5,367 nucleotides of DNA from Gammaproteobacteria bacterium (lineage in GTDB: Bacteria > Pseudomonadota > Gammaproteobacteria > J044). Shown here one piece after another: positions 1 through 5,367 of the stretch. Both the position numbers and the translations under genes were made by a program. The notes below the pieces were generated by a model. It was not told where the DNA came from, did no database searches, and saw only the letters and a program-made list of their open reading frames with translations. The stretch spans positions 1 to 5,367 of the forward strand of contig JALWNJ010000151.1 in assembly GCA_026995955.1 (NCBI GenBank). Direction: 5' to 3'. The first letter of the stretch is position 1. Every line of letters begins with the position of its first letter.

Positions 1-16
1 AACCCCTGCCCCCGCC

Positions 17-895
17 TCAGTGCCGGGTCTGATCGCCCGGCATGGCGCCCTCGGTGAACAGGGCGTCGAGGTCCACGGCATCGAAGTGATACTGGGCGTT
101 GCAGAACTCGCAGGTGACATGGACGCCACCTTCCTCGGCGAGGATGCGGTGCGCCTCTTCGCTGCCCAGGCCCCGCAGCATCTCCTTGACCCGGGCCTCG
201 GAGCAGCTGCAGCGGAAGCACAGCGGCTCGCGCTCCAGCAGGCGCACCTCCTCCTCGTGGAACAGGCGGTGCAGCAGGCTCTCCACCGGCAGCGACAGCA
301 GTTCCTCCTCGCGCACGGTATCGGCCAGGGCCACGGTACGGTCCCAGGCATCCCGGTCCTCGTCCTCGCCCGGCAGGCGCTGCAGCAGCAGGCCGGCCAC
401 GGCCCGGTCGTCCACCGCCAGCCACAGGCGGGTAGGCAGCTGCTCGGAACGGGCGAAGTAGGCATCGAGAGCATCCGACAGGCGCGCACCCTCCAGCGCT
501 ACCACGCCCTGATAGCGTTCCTTGCCCTCGCCGGGATCGATGGTAATGACCATGCGCCCCTCGCCGAACTGGGCCTGCAGGTCATGCTCGGGCACTTCGC
601 CCGTCCAGTGAGCCAGGCCGCGCAGGGCGCGCCGGCCATCGGCCTGCATCACCAGCATGCTGATCGGCCCGTCGCCGGTGATCTGCAGAATCAGCGAGCC
701 ATCGAACTTGATGGTGGCCGAAAGCAGCGCCACCGCCGCCAGCGCCTCGCCCAGCACCTCGCGCACGCCGGGCGGATAGGGCCCGCGTTCGAGCAGGGCC
801 TGCCAGGTGGCGTCCAGATGCACCCATTCCCCGCGCACATGGGTGTGCTCGATGAGGAAGCGGTGCAGGCTGTCGTGTTCGGGACGGTCGCTCAC
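17..895 (-). CDS. hslO: Hsp33 redox-regulated molecular chaperone HslO
   Basis: Cytosolic holdase chaperone that is inactive when reduced and Zn-bound, and is switched on by oxidation, when its cysteines form disulfides and the linker unfolds. The 292-residue product matches the E. coli protein in length and, from memory, in pattern. The N-terminal part has KFDG at 63-66, GDGP at 74-77, ERYQG at 126-130 and RSEQLPTRL at 149-157. The C-terminal redox switch has the CxC pair C229/C231 and the CxxC pair C262/C265. An additional cysteine, C226, lies three residues before the first zinc ligand. The start is GTG at 893-895; it is chosen because the following residues align with the family N-terminus (HDSLHRFL), and only a weak GGA Shine-Dalgarno lies 7 bases upstream. 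It begins 13 bases after the membrane-protein gene ends, so it is probably co-transcribed as the last visible gene of the operon. Its own terminator is not in the window. Identification is firm. Confidence 0.97.
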   Translation of the reverse strand: MSDRPEHDSLHRFLIEHTHVRGEWVHLDATWQALLERGPYPPGVREVLGEALAAVALLSATIKFDGSLILQITGDGPISMLVMQADGRRALRGLAHWTGEVPEHDLQAQFGEGRMVITIDPGEGKERYQGVVALEGARLSDALDAYFARSEQLPTRLWLAVDDRAVAGLLLQRLPGEDEDRDAWDRTVALADTVREEELLSLPVESLLHRLFHEEEVRLLEREPLCFRCSCSEARVKEMLRGLGSEEAHRILAEEGGVHVTCEFCNAQYHFDAVDLDALFTEGAMPGDQTRH

Positions 896-908
896 GGAAA
901 CATCCGGT

Positions 909-1547
909 TCAATCGTGGTGGGTGAAACGCGGGAGGGTGAGATTGTAGCGGATGGCCAGCAGGCGGGCGACGAAAATGCCGCAGCCGGCCAGCAGCGCCG
1001 CCGGCGTCACGCCCATGCCGGCCTCGAGCAGCAGGATGAACAGCAGCGATCCGGCCCAGCACACCGTGGCATAGAGCGTGCTCTGGAACACCAGCGGCGG
1101 TTCGTCGCTGAGCACATCGCGGAACACGCCGCCCATGGTACCCGTCATCACACCCATGAAGCTCGCCACCAGCCACGGCGCGCCGGCCATCAGCGCCGCC
1201 AGTGTCCCCGCCACCCCGAAGGCCGCCAGCCCCGCTGCATCCGGAACCAGAAAGGCATCGGCGGTGATGCGCCGCACCCGGGCCAGAAAGAAAATGATCA
1301 CCGCACTGGCCAGCGAGGCGATGAAGTACGACTGGTCGGCGACCCAGAACACCGGCCGGTCGAGCAGCATGTCGCGCAGCGAGCCGCCCCCGAGCCCGGT
1401 GGTGATGGCGATGATGACCACGCCAAAGAGGTCGAAGCGCTTGTAGCCTGCCTTGAGCACCCCCGAGGCCGAGGAGACCACCACCGCCAGCAGCGTGATC
1501 CAGTACAGGCTCTGCAACAGGGTGGCATCGGTCTGCGTCAGGTTCAT
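909..1547 (-). CDS. UPF0126 / TRIC-like inner-membrane protein (YadS/YicG family, 'glycine transporter' domains)
   Basis: Small polytopic inner-membrane protein of 212 residues, the usual length for the family that includes E. coli YadS and YicG. It has an internal duplication. Repeat 1 carries a Gly-rich segment TGLGGGSLRD at 50-59, and repeat 2 carries TGTMGGVFRD at 135-144, each ending in the conserved Arg-Asp. About seven hydrophobic segments are visible (near 14-30, 38-54, 72-90, 104-122, 124-140, 156-176 and 181-198). Bacterial members are structurally related to trimeric intracellular cation (TRIC) channels. The Pfam name 'glycine transporter' rests on limited evidence, so the substrate is uncertain. 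The ATG at 1545-1547 is preceded by GGGAGG four bases upstream and overlaps the stop of the kinase gene as ATGA, which suggests translational coupling. A longer in-frame reading extends upstream to 1985, but it lies opposite no signal and inside the kinase gene. YadS and YicG cannot be told apart here, so no symbol is given. Confidence 0.93.
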   Translation of the reverse strand: MNLTQTDATLLQSLYWITLLAVVVSSASGVLKAGYKRFDLFGVVIIAITTGLGGGSLRDMLLDRPVFWVADQSYFIASLASAVIIFFLARVRRITADAFLVPDAAGLAAFGVAGTLAALMAGAPWLVASFMGVMTGTMGGVFRDVLSDEPPLVFQSTLYATVCWAGSLLFILLLEAGMGVTPAALLAGCGIFVARLLAIRYNLTLPRFTHHD

Positions 1548-2464
1548 GTCGCCTCCCGCCCCAGCCAGGCCGCGCCGCGCACACCGCTGGAATCGCCATG
1601 CACCGGTGCCAGCAGGCGCGTGTTCACGGTGTCCGAAAACACCCATTTGCCCCACAGCTCCGGCACCCGCCGGTACAGGTAATCCATGTTCGACATGCCA
1701 CCACCCAGCACGATGACATCGGGGTCGAGCACATTGATGACATGGGCCAGCCCCCGCGCCAGTCGCCCCGCGTAGCGTTCCAGACTGTCGCGGCAGGCCG
1801 CGTCGCCGGTCATGGCCCGGCTCGCGATGTCGCGGGCATCCAGCGACTCGCCGGCAACGCGCGCATGATCGCGCTGCAGGCCGGGGCCGGAGACCCAGGT
1901 CTCCATGCAGCCCTGCCTGCCGCAGTAGCAGGCCGGGCCCGGACGCTCGTCGTCCTCCGCCCAGGGCAGCGGATTGTGTCCCCACTCCCCGGCGATGGCA
2001 TTGGGGCCGGTGAGCACGCGGCCATGCACCACGATGCCGGCCCCGGTGCCGGTGCCGATGATGACGCCGAACACCACCTCCGCCCCGGCCCCTGCCCCAT
2101 CGGTGGCCTCGGAGAGGGCGAAACAGTTGGCATCGTTGGCCACCCGAACCGGCCGGCCCAGCCGCTCGGCGAGATCCCGGTCCAGCGGCTGACCGATGAG
2201 GCAGGTGGAATTGGCGTTCTTGATGAGCCCCGTGGCCGGGGAGAGCGCGCCCGGCGTGCCCACGCCGACCGTGCCACGCCCGCCCAGTTCCTGCTCGGCG
2301 GACTCGATCAGCCCGACGATGGCGTCCAGCGTCGCTCCGTAGTCGCCTCGAGGGGTCGGCACGCGGCGGCGCAGCAGGACCTGCCCCTGGCCGTCGAGGG
2401 CGATGATCTCGATCTTGGTGCCGCCCAGATCGATGCCGAAGTGCAAGTCATCAGTCGTCGTCAT
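1544..2464 (-). CDS. mak: ROK-family fructokinase (Mak)
   Basis: Cytosolic ATP-dependent sugar kinase of the ROK family, probably phosphorylating fructose to fructose-6-phosphate. The 306-residue product resembles E. coli Mak (about 302 aa) along its whole length, judging from memory. The phosphate-binding motif DLGGTK is at 12-17. The catalytic-base region VANDAN is at 108-113, with Asp111 the probable base. A Gly-rich nucleotide-site segment, IIGTGTGAG, is at 135-143. The zinc-binding ROK signature is intact: H163 in GEWGHNPLPW, then C179, C181 and C186. The tail motifs LDPDVIVLGGGMSN (246-259) and HGDSSGVRGAAW (289-300) are typical of Mak rather than of Glk or NagK. The ATG at 2462-2464 lies 14 bases inside the end of the adenosyltransferase gene and has only a weak upstream Shine-Dalgarno; a TTG six codons further in is a less likely alternative start. 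Sugar specificity is inferred from resemblance and could include mannose or another hexose. Confidence 0.92.
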   Translation of the reverse strand: MTTTDDLHFGIDLGGTKIEIIALDGQGQVLLRRRVPTPRGDYGATLDAIVGLIESAEQELGGRGTVGVGTPGALSPATGLIKNANSTCLIGQPLDRDLAERLGRPVRVANDANCFALSEATDGAGAGAEVVFGVIIGTGTGAGIVVHGRVLTGPNAIAGEWGHNPLPWAEDDERPGPACYCGRQGCMETWVSGPGLQRDHARVAGESLDARDIASRAMTGDAACRDSLERYAGRLARGLAHVINVLDPDVIVLGGGMSNMDYLYRRVPELWGKWVFSDTVNTRLLAPVHGDSSGVRGAAWLGREAT

Positions 2465-3023
2465 CGGGCGAATCCCAGGGGTCGAGCTGCTTCCAGACCT
2501 CCTCGCGCTGCTCGGCCTCGCGCGCGATCAGCCGTGCCAGCACGAACAGCAGGTCGGACAGGCGATTGAGATAGCGCAGGCTGGTGTCGAACACGACCTC
2601 CTCGTGCGACAGGCGCACCAGGCTGCGCTCGGCCCGACGGCACACCGCCCGCGCCAGATGGGCGCTGGCCACCGCCATACCGCCGGCCGGCAGCACGAAG
2701 TTCTCCAGTGGCGGAAGCGTGGCGTTCCAGTCCTCGATCTGCAGCTCCAGCGCCGTCACCCGGTCGCGCGCCAGCAGGGCACGGTCATCCATGCTCAGCT
2801 CGCCGCCCAGATCGAACAGCTCGTGCTGGATGCGTTCCAGCACCGCATCGGCCCCCTTAGGCAGGGGCTGGGCCCGCACCAGGCCGATGCAGGCATTCAG
2901 CTCGTCGATGTCACCGATGGCCTGCATGCGCGGATGGTCCTTCGGCACCCGTCGGCCGGTGGCCAGGCCAGTCGTGCCGTCGTCTCCGGTGCGCGTCACC
3001 ACCTTGCTGATCCGGTTGCCCAT
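2451..3023 (-). CDS. pduO: PduO-type ATP:cob(I)alamin adenosyltransferase
   Basis: Transfers the 5'-deoxyadenosyl group of ATP to cob(I)alamin, making adenosylcobalamin in the cytosol. The 190-residue product is a single-domain PduO/MMAB-type enzyme, unrelated in fold to CobA/BtuR. Visible family motifs are the ATP-binding segment TRTGDDGTTGL (10-20), GDIDELN (37-43), FVLPAGG (109-115), RRAER (129-133) and YLNRLSDLLF (151-160), the last three lining the active site between subunits. There is no C-terminal extra domain like that of full-length PduO; the chain instead ends in an acidic tail with four Asp. The symbol is used for the enzyme type only; cobO or MMAB-like names are also applied. The ATG at 3021-3023 has GGAG eight bases upstream. 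The gene heads the four-gene run but starts 15 bases past the terminator of the preceding btuB, so its promoter is not obvious. Its product is the probable ligand of the riboswitch ahead of btuB. Confidence 0.95.
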   Translation of the reverse strand: MGNRISKVVTRTGDDGTTGLATGRRVPKDHPRMQAIGDIDELNACIGLVRAQPLPKGADAVLERIQHELFDLGGELSMDDRALLARDRVTALELQIEDWNATLPPLENFVLPAGGMAVASAHLARAVCRRAERSLVRLSHEEVVFDTSLRYLNRLSDLLFVLARLIAREAEQREEVWKQLDPWDSPDDDD

Positions 3024-3037
3024 CTTTCCTGCTCCGT

Positions 3038-3064
3038 AAAAAAGGGGCCGCGTCGCGGCCCCTT
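3038..3064 (-). terminator. Rho-independent terminator after btuB
   Basis: Read on the minus strand, AA-GGGGCCGC is followed by a 3-base loop and its complement. The perfect GC stem (arms 3044-3052 and 3054-3062, innermost bases forming the loop) is followed directly by six T residues (3043 down to 3038). The plus strand lacks a T-tract after the stem, so the direction is minus. It lies 23 bases beyond the btuB stop codon and ends 15 bases before the adenosyltransferase start codon. It therefore separates btuB from the downstream operon unless read through. Confidence 0.9.
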
Positions 3065-3065
3065 C

Positions 3066-3071
3066 ATGATA
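3066..3071 (-). promoter_or_regulatory. Possible weak -10 box for the adenosyltransferase operon
   Basis: On the minus strand TATCAT matches TATAAT at five of six positions, in the short gap between the btuB stop and the terminator. The hexamer 17 bases upstream (TTCTGA, inside the end of btuB) is a poor -35. If used, transcription would start near 3059, inside the terminator stem. The full stem could then not form, which would free the downstream genes from it. This is inference from one short match, and the promoter could instead lie within btuB. Confidence 0.25.
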
Positions 3072-3087
3072 CGCGCCTCTGGCCGAT

Positions 3088-5019
3088 TCAGAAATCGTAG
3101 GCCATCGTCAGCCAGGCATTCCGTCCCGGAGACGGAAACACGGCCCCATAGCTGTTGCGCGACTCCGCATAACGCTTGTCGGCAAGATTGTTGATGCGCA
3201 ACGCCAGCTGCAGATTCTTCCGCTGCCAGTCGAGCACAGCGTTGTAGATCGTGTAGCCACCCTGCTCAGGCAGGGCATTGGCATTGTCTCCAGCCAGATA
3301 TGCAGCCCCCCGGTAAATGCCTTCCAGCCTCAACCGAAACGCCGCGGGAAATGCCTGATCCAGGCTTACGCGGAGCTGCTGCTCGGGGACGCCCCCGATC
3401 CGGTTGCCCGAAAAAACGCCGGAATCGAAGGTTGCATCGACCACATTCCAGCTTCCTTCCACCCGCGTACCGTGCTCCGTTTCGAAACCGGCATTGAGGA
3501 CGAACCCCTGGTGGGTCGTCGGATCGAAGTTGACATTCGCGCCCGGAAAAAAAGCACCCGTCGGGGGTGGTGCCGACGGATCGAAGGCAATCTCGTCCTT
3601 GAGCGACAACCGGTAGAAGGTCAGCTTGAGATGGTGATTCGCAGCCTGCCACTGGGCGCCGGTCTCCCACGACACCCCGGTCTGGGGCTTGAGCTCCACA
3701 CCCGGCGAGGTATAGGTCAACTCGTCCACCTTGGCGAACCGGTAATTCCCGTCGCGACGCAGGAACAGCCGCAAATGAGAATCCACCCGCCAGTTGAGCC
3801 CGATGGTGGCAACCGTAACGGACTTGTCCACCCGACCTGTCTTGTAGGTAGCAGACACATCGTCGCTGACACGGCCATGGCGCGCACCGAGCGTCAGACC
3901 CAGGCCATGAGGGCCCGGCAGGGTCGCCTGCAGATAGAACGCCTGTTTCTGCTGGCGGTCCTCGATGTTCGTGATCTCGGAACGATAGTCGGTTCGCGTA
4001 CCGTCATAACCCAGGACCAGCTGCATCTCCCCGTGATGCGCGGGCAGATCCAAGACCAGCCGTGGCGTCAGTTCGGTCTGACGATATCGAAGCCAGCTTG
4101 GGGTAAGGACGGGGAACCCCACGAAACTCTGCTGGATCTGCCGATCCTCGTTGCGCCGTGAGACCTCCCCCTCGAAACGCAGCCAGGCCCCGAGATCCTG
4201 CCTCAGGCCAATGCGACCCACCTTCAGCCAGGTGCGCGTGAAGTCCTCTGCAAACCAGCTCAGAGACTGTCGGGGATCCGCCTCGAACTGTGCCTGATTC
4301 AACGCGCCAGGCAGCTCCAGATCCTCGTAGAGATTCTGGAAATCCAGAAACACCTCGCCGGATGCATGGCTCCATCCAAGCCGTCCATCCAGATTGCGAT
4401 AATCCACCGCATTGTGATCGCGATAGTTGTCACTGTGTCGCAGTTGAGCACCGATACGATAGTCGAAACCATTGCTCAGACGATTGCCATACCTGGCCTC
4501 GATCTGCCGGCGGTTGTAGCTCCCTACCCCCGCGCTCAATTGCCCCGAGGGCTTTCTGGGAGTTCGGGTAATAATGTTGACGACCCCGCCGACGGCCTGA
4601 TCCCCGAACAGGGTTCCGGCACTGCCTTCGACGATTTCGATACGCTCCACTTCCCCCAGACGAATGCTGTTGAGGGCCGGATTGCTCAGATCGACATTGT
4701 TCAGCCGTCTGCCATCGACCAGGACGAGCACATTGCTGCCGGCTGCATTGCCGAAGCCGCGCATGTCGATCGAGGCGCGCGATCCGTCTCCAAAGAGATC
4801 CGTCACAACCACGCTACTGCGTCCGCGCAGCAATTCGGCCAGATTCTGGGCCGCGCTTCGCTCGATTTCCTCGCGTGCAATGACGGTAATGCTCGCCGGC
4901 GTGGACAGTTCGCTCTGCGGCGTGCGCGCCGCCGAGACGACGATAGTGCCCAGGTCGTCGGCGGCCTGGGCCTGGGAGAGGGCACCGGCCAGTGCCAGTG
5001 CGAGAAGGGACTTTTTCAT
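3088..5019 (-). CDS. btuB: TonB-dependent outer-membrane receptor, probable cobalamin transporter BtuB
   Basis: Outer-membrane beta-barrel that imports a ligand using TonB/ExbBD energy; the B12 riboswitch in its leader makes corrinoid the likely substrate. The 643-residue precursor starts with a signal peptide (KK at 2-3, hydrophobic core 5-14, probable cleavage after AQA at 17-19). A TonB-box-like segment, TIVVSAAR, follows at 25-32. The plug domain includes a VLVLVDGRRLN segment and the ERIEIVEGSAGTLFGDQAVG region ending in VVNIITR. The rest is barrel, with the receptor-typical YRFAKVDEL segment and a C-terminus ending in an aromatic strand (MAYDF). E. coli BtuB is 614 aa. The start at 5019 is preferred over an ATG at 5058 because the former has GGAG eight bases upstream and begins exactly at the signal peptide. 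GC content looks lower than in the neighbouring genes. Without the riboswitch it could be read as a siderophore or other TonB receptor. Confidence 0.9.
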   Translation of the reverse strand: MKKSLLALALAGALSQAQAADDLGTIVVSAARTPQSELSTPASITVIAREEIERSAAQNLAELLRGRSSVVVTDLFGDGSRASIDMRGFGNAAGSNVLVLVDGRRLNNVDLSNPALNSIRLGEVERIEIVEGSAGTLFGDQAVGGVVNIITRTPRKPSGQLSAGVGSYNRRQIEARYGNRLSNGFDYRIGAQLRHSDNYRDHNAVDYRNLDGRLGWSHASGEVFLDFQNLYEDLELPGALNQAQFEADPRQSLSWFAEDFTRTWLKVGRIGLRQDLGAWLRFEGEVSRRNEDRQIQQSFVGFPVLTPSWLRYRQTELTPRLVLDLPAHHGEMQLVLGYDGTRTDYRSEITNIEDRQQKQAFYLQATLPGPHGLGLTLGARHGRVSDDVSATYKTGRVDKSVTVATIGLNWRVDSHLRLFLRRDGNYRFAKVDELTYTSPGVELKPQTGVSWETGAQWQAANHHLKLTFYRLSLKDEIAFDPSAPPPTGAFFPGANVNFDPTTHQGFVLNAGFETEHGTRVEGSWNVVDATFDSGVFSGNRIGGVPEQQLRVSLDQAFPAAFRLRLEGIYRGAAYLAGDNANALPEQGGYTIYNAVLDWQRKNLQLALRINNLADKRYAESRNSYGAVFPSPGRNAWLTMAYDF

Positions 5020-5054
5020 GGATTTCGCTCCGCAATCAGTTGGACCAATCGCGG
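5020..5054 (-). promoter_or_regulatory. btuB ribosome-binding site with a partly sequestering hairpin
   Basis: The Shine-Dalgarno GGAG (plus 5028-5031) is eight bases before the btuB ATG and decides the start at 5019. Immediately upstream, minus-strand CCGCGAT (5048-5054) can pair with ATTGCGG (5030-5036), with six Watson-Crick pairs and one G-U wobble across an 11-base loop. The 3' arm includes the first two G residues of the Shine-Dalgarno, so the fold would hinder ribosome binding. That it is the riboswitch output is an inference. Confidence 0.55.
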
Positions 5055-5109
5055 GCAATACAGGATCGCGGGCCTGCCTGCCCCGTTACCCTTCCCTCGG
5101 GCTCGCTCC

Positions 5110-5130
5110 CGCGTTGCCCACCGCAACGCG
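5110..5130 (-). other. Perfect 8-bp hairpin just downstream of the riboswitch aptamer
   Basis: On the minus strand CGCGTTGC and GCAACGCG pair without mismatch around a GGTGG loop, seven bases after the P1 helix. No T-tract follows, so it is not an intrinsic terminator. Its position suits a P13-like element or other part of the expression platform, but the loop shows no clear complement to the expected L5 loop (TGAGAG) of the aptamer. Its 5' arm and loop contain TTGCGG, also present next to the Shine-Dalgarno. Confidence 0.6.
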
Positions 5131-5137
5131 TCTGCAA

Positions 5138-5304
5138 TACCTCGGGGCCGGTCTCCGGGCTCGGGACACCCGCTGCCGCCTTCCCACCCTGCGGGCAGTG
5201 GCACGATGGCAGCAGGTCTGGTCCCATACCGTTGCGGGGGCAGCGCCGGCCTCTCACCGGCTTCCCGATTATCCCCGTGCCTCGACACGGGGCACCCCGA
5301 GGCA
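5138..5304 (-). ncRNA. Cobalamin (AdoCbl) riboswitch, complete aptamer
   Basis: A cis-acting mRNA sensor of B12, reading on the minus strand toward btuB. P1 is closed by CCTCGGGG (5295-5302) with CCCCGAGG (5140-5147), extendable by one wobble and one A-U pair. P2 is a perfect hairpin, CCCCGTG/CACGGGG (5273-5292). The conserved core follows in order: GGGAA then GGTG (5255-5266), CCCCGCAACGGTA (5227-5239; consensus CCCCGCAACTGTA), GCCACTG (5196-5202), GGGTGGGAAGG (about 5179-5189) and the B12 box AGCCCGGAGACCGGCC (5146-5161). A GGGAC/GTCCC pairing (5221-5225 with 5163-5167) and a GCTGCC/GGCAGC pairing support the internal fold. All expected conserved blocks are present and spaced as in the family. 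Binding of adenosylcobalamin would be expected to repress btuB. The aptamer ends about 118 bases before the btuB start codon. Confidence 0.96.
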
Positions 5305-5311
5305 GAGCATG

Positions 5312-5333
5312 GGCCCGGGCTTGCGCCCGGGCC
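5312..5333 (-). other. Perfect 9-bp GNRA-tetraloop hairpin at the 5' end of the leader
   Basis: On the minus strand GGCCCGGGC, a GCAA tetraloop and GCCCGGGCC form a very stable perfect hairpin, eight bases ahead of the riboswitch. No T-tract follows on either strand, so it is not a standard terminator. If the -10 box at 5345-5350 is real, the hairpin begins about five bases after the transcription start, a position where such stems protect mRNA 5' ends. The role is inferred; the hairpin itself is directly visible. Confidence 0.7.
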
Positions 5334-5344
5334 ACGCGGCGCGC

Positions 5345-5350
5345 ATTGTA
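5345..5350 (-). promoter_or_regulatory. Candidate -10 box of the btuB promoter
   Basis: Minus-strand TACAAT matches TATAAT at five of six positions, in an otherwise GC-rich stretch, 41 bases upstream of the riboswitch. The 17 bases between it and the window edge would be the spacer, so the -35 box would lie just outside the window and cannot be checked. The transcription start would be near 5338. Confidence 0.45.
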
Positions 5351-5367
5351 CGCGTCCGCTGCCAGCC

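Noticed and set aside
20..925. Long open frame on the plus strand opposite hslO, and similar plus-strand frames at 807-1682 and 1598-2569
   Set aside because: They mirror strongly supported minus-strand genes in GC-rich DNA. Their translations are rich in Arg, Gln, His and Ala, with no recognisable domain, so they are shadows.
1548..1985. N-terminal extension of the UPF0126 membrane protein into the kinase gene
   Set aside because: The extension is Arg/Gly/Ala-rich, overlaps a conserved kinase in another frame, and the ATG at 1547 has a strong GGGAGG Shine-Dalgarno and the family's usual length.
3547..3553. Run of seven A (T on the coding strand) in btuB as a phase-variation or slippage site
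   Set aside because: The frame is intact and encodes a plausible Phe-Phe in a receptor loop. A single 7-base run is too short to support phase variation without population data.
5020..5058. Upstream ATG at 5056-5058 as the btuB start
   Set aside because: It adds 13 residues ahead of a perfectly placed signal peptide, and the ATG at 5019 has its own GGAG at good spacing.
5312..5333. GC-rich hairpin as an intrinsic terminator of a gene beyond the right edge
   Set aside because: No T-tract follows the stem on either strand.
1..5367. Mobile element, CRISPR array, tRNA/rRNA, toxin-antitoxin or phage genes
   Set aside because: No array of repeats, inverted-repeat-bounded transposase, RNA gene signature or such protein motif is visible. 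Apart from the leader, the window is filled by five recognised genes.

Overview
The window suggests a high-GC gammaproteobacterium, perhaps of a Chromatiales/Ectothiorhodospiraceae type. The main clues are a fructokinase and an Hsp33 that resemble their E. coli counterparts from memory, a TonB-dependent outer-membrane receptor, and a GC content of about 70% in most genes. The taxon is an inference; there is no rRNA or other marker gene here. All five genes lie on the minus strand, so transcription runs from the right edge to the left edge.

Right end (5020-5367): a long untranslated leader with no gene. In transcription order it holds a -10-like box at the window edge, a perfect 9-bp GNRA-loop hairpin, a complete cobalamin (B12) riboswitch closed by a P1 helix, a perfect 8-bp hairpin, and a small hairpin that covers part of the Shine-Dalgarno sequence of the next gene. 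No U-tract terminator is seen in the leader, so control is probably at translation initiation.

Middle (3088-5019): a TonB-dependent receptor with a signal peptide. The riboswitch identifies it as the likely cobalamin transporter BtuB. An intrinsic terminator (3038-3064) follows it.

Left (17-3023): a tightly packed run of four genes: a PduO-type ATP:cob(I)alamin adenosyltransferase, a ROK-family fructokinase (Mak), a small UPF0126/TRIC-like membrane protein, and the redox-regulated chaperone Hsp33 (HslO). The first two pairs overlap by 14 and 4 bases, and the last pair is 13 bases apart. This is a likely operon.

Functionally, BtuB would import corrinoid and the adenosyltransferase would convert it to adenosylcobalamin, the usual ligand of this riboswitch class, closing a feedback loop. 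The kinase, membrane protein and chaperone have no evident B12 role and look like housekeeping genes sharing a transcript. I see no mobile element, CRISPR array, RNA gene other than the riboswitch, or convincing novel system. The most interesting material is the control architecture around btuB and the adenosyltransferase.
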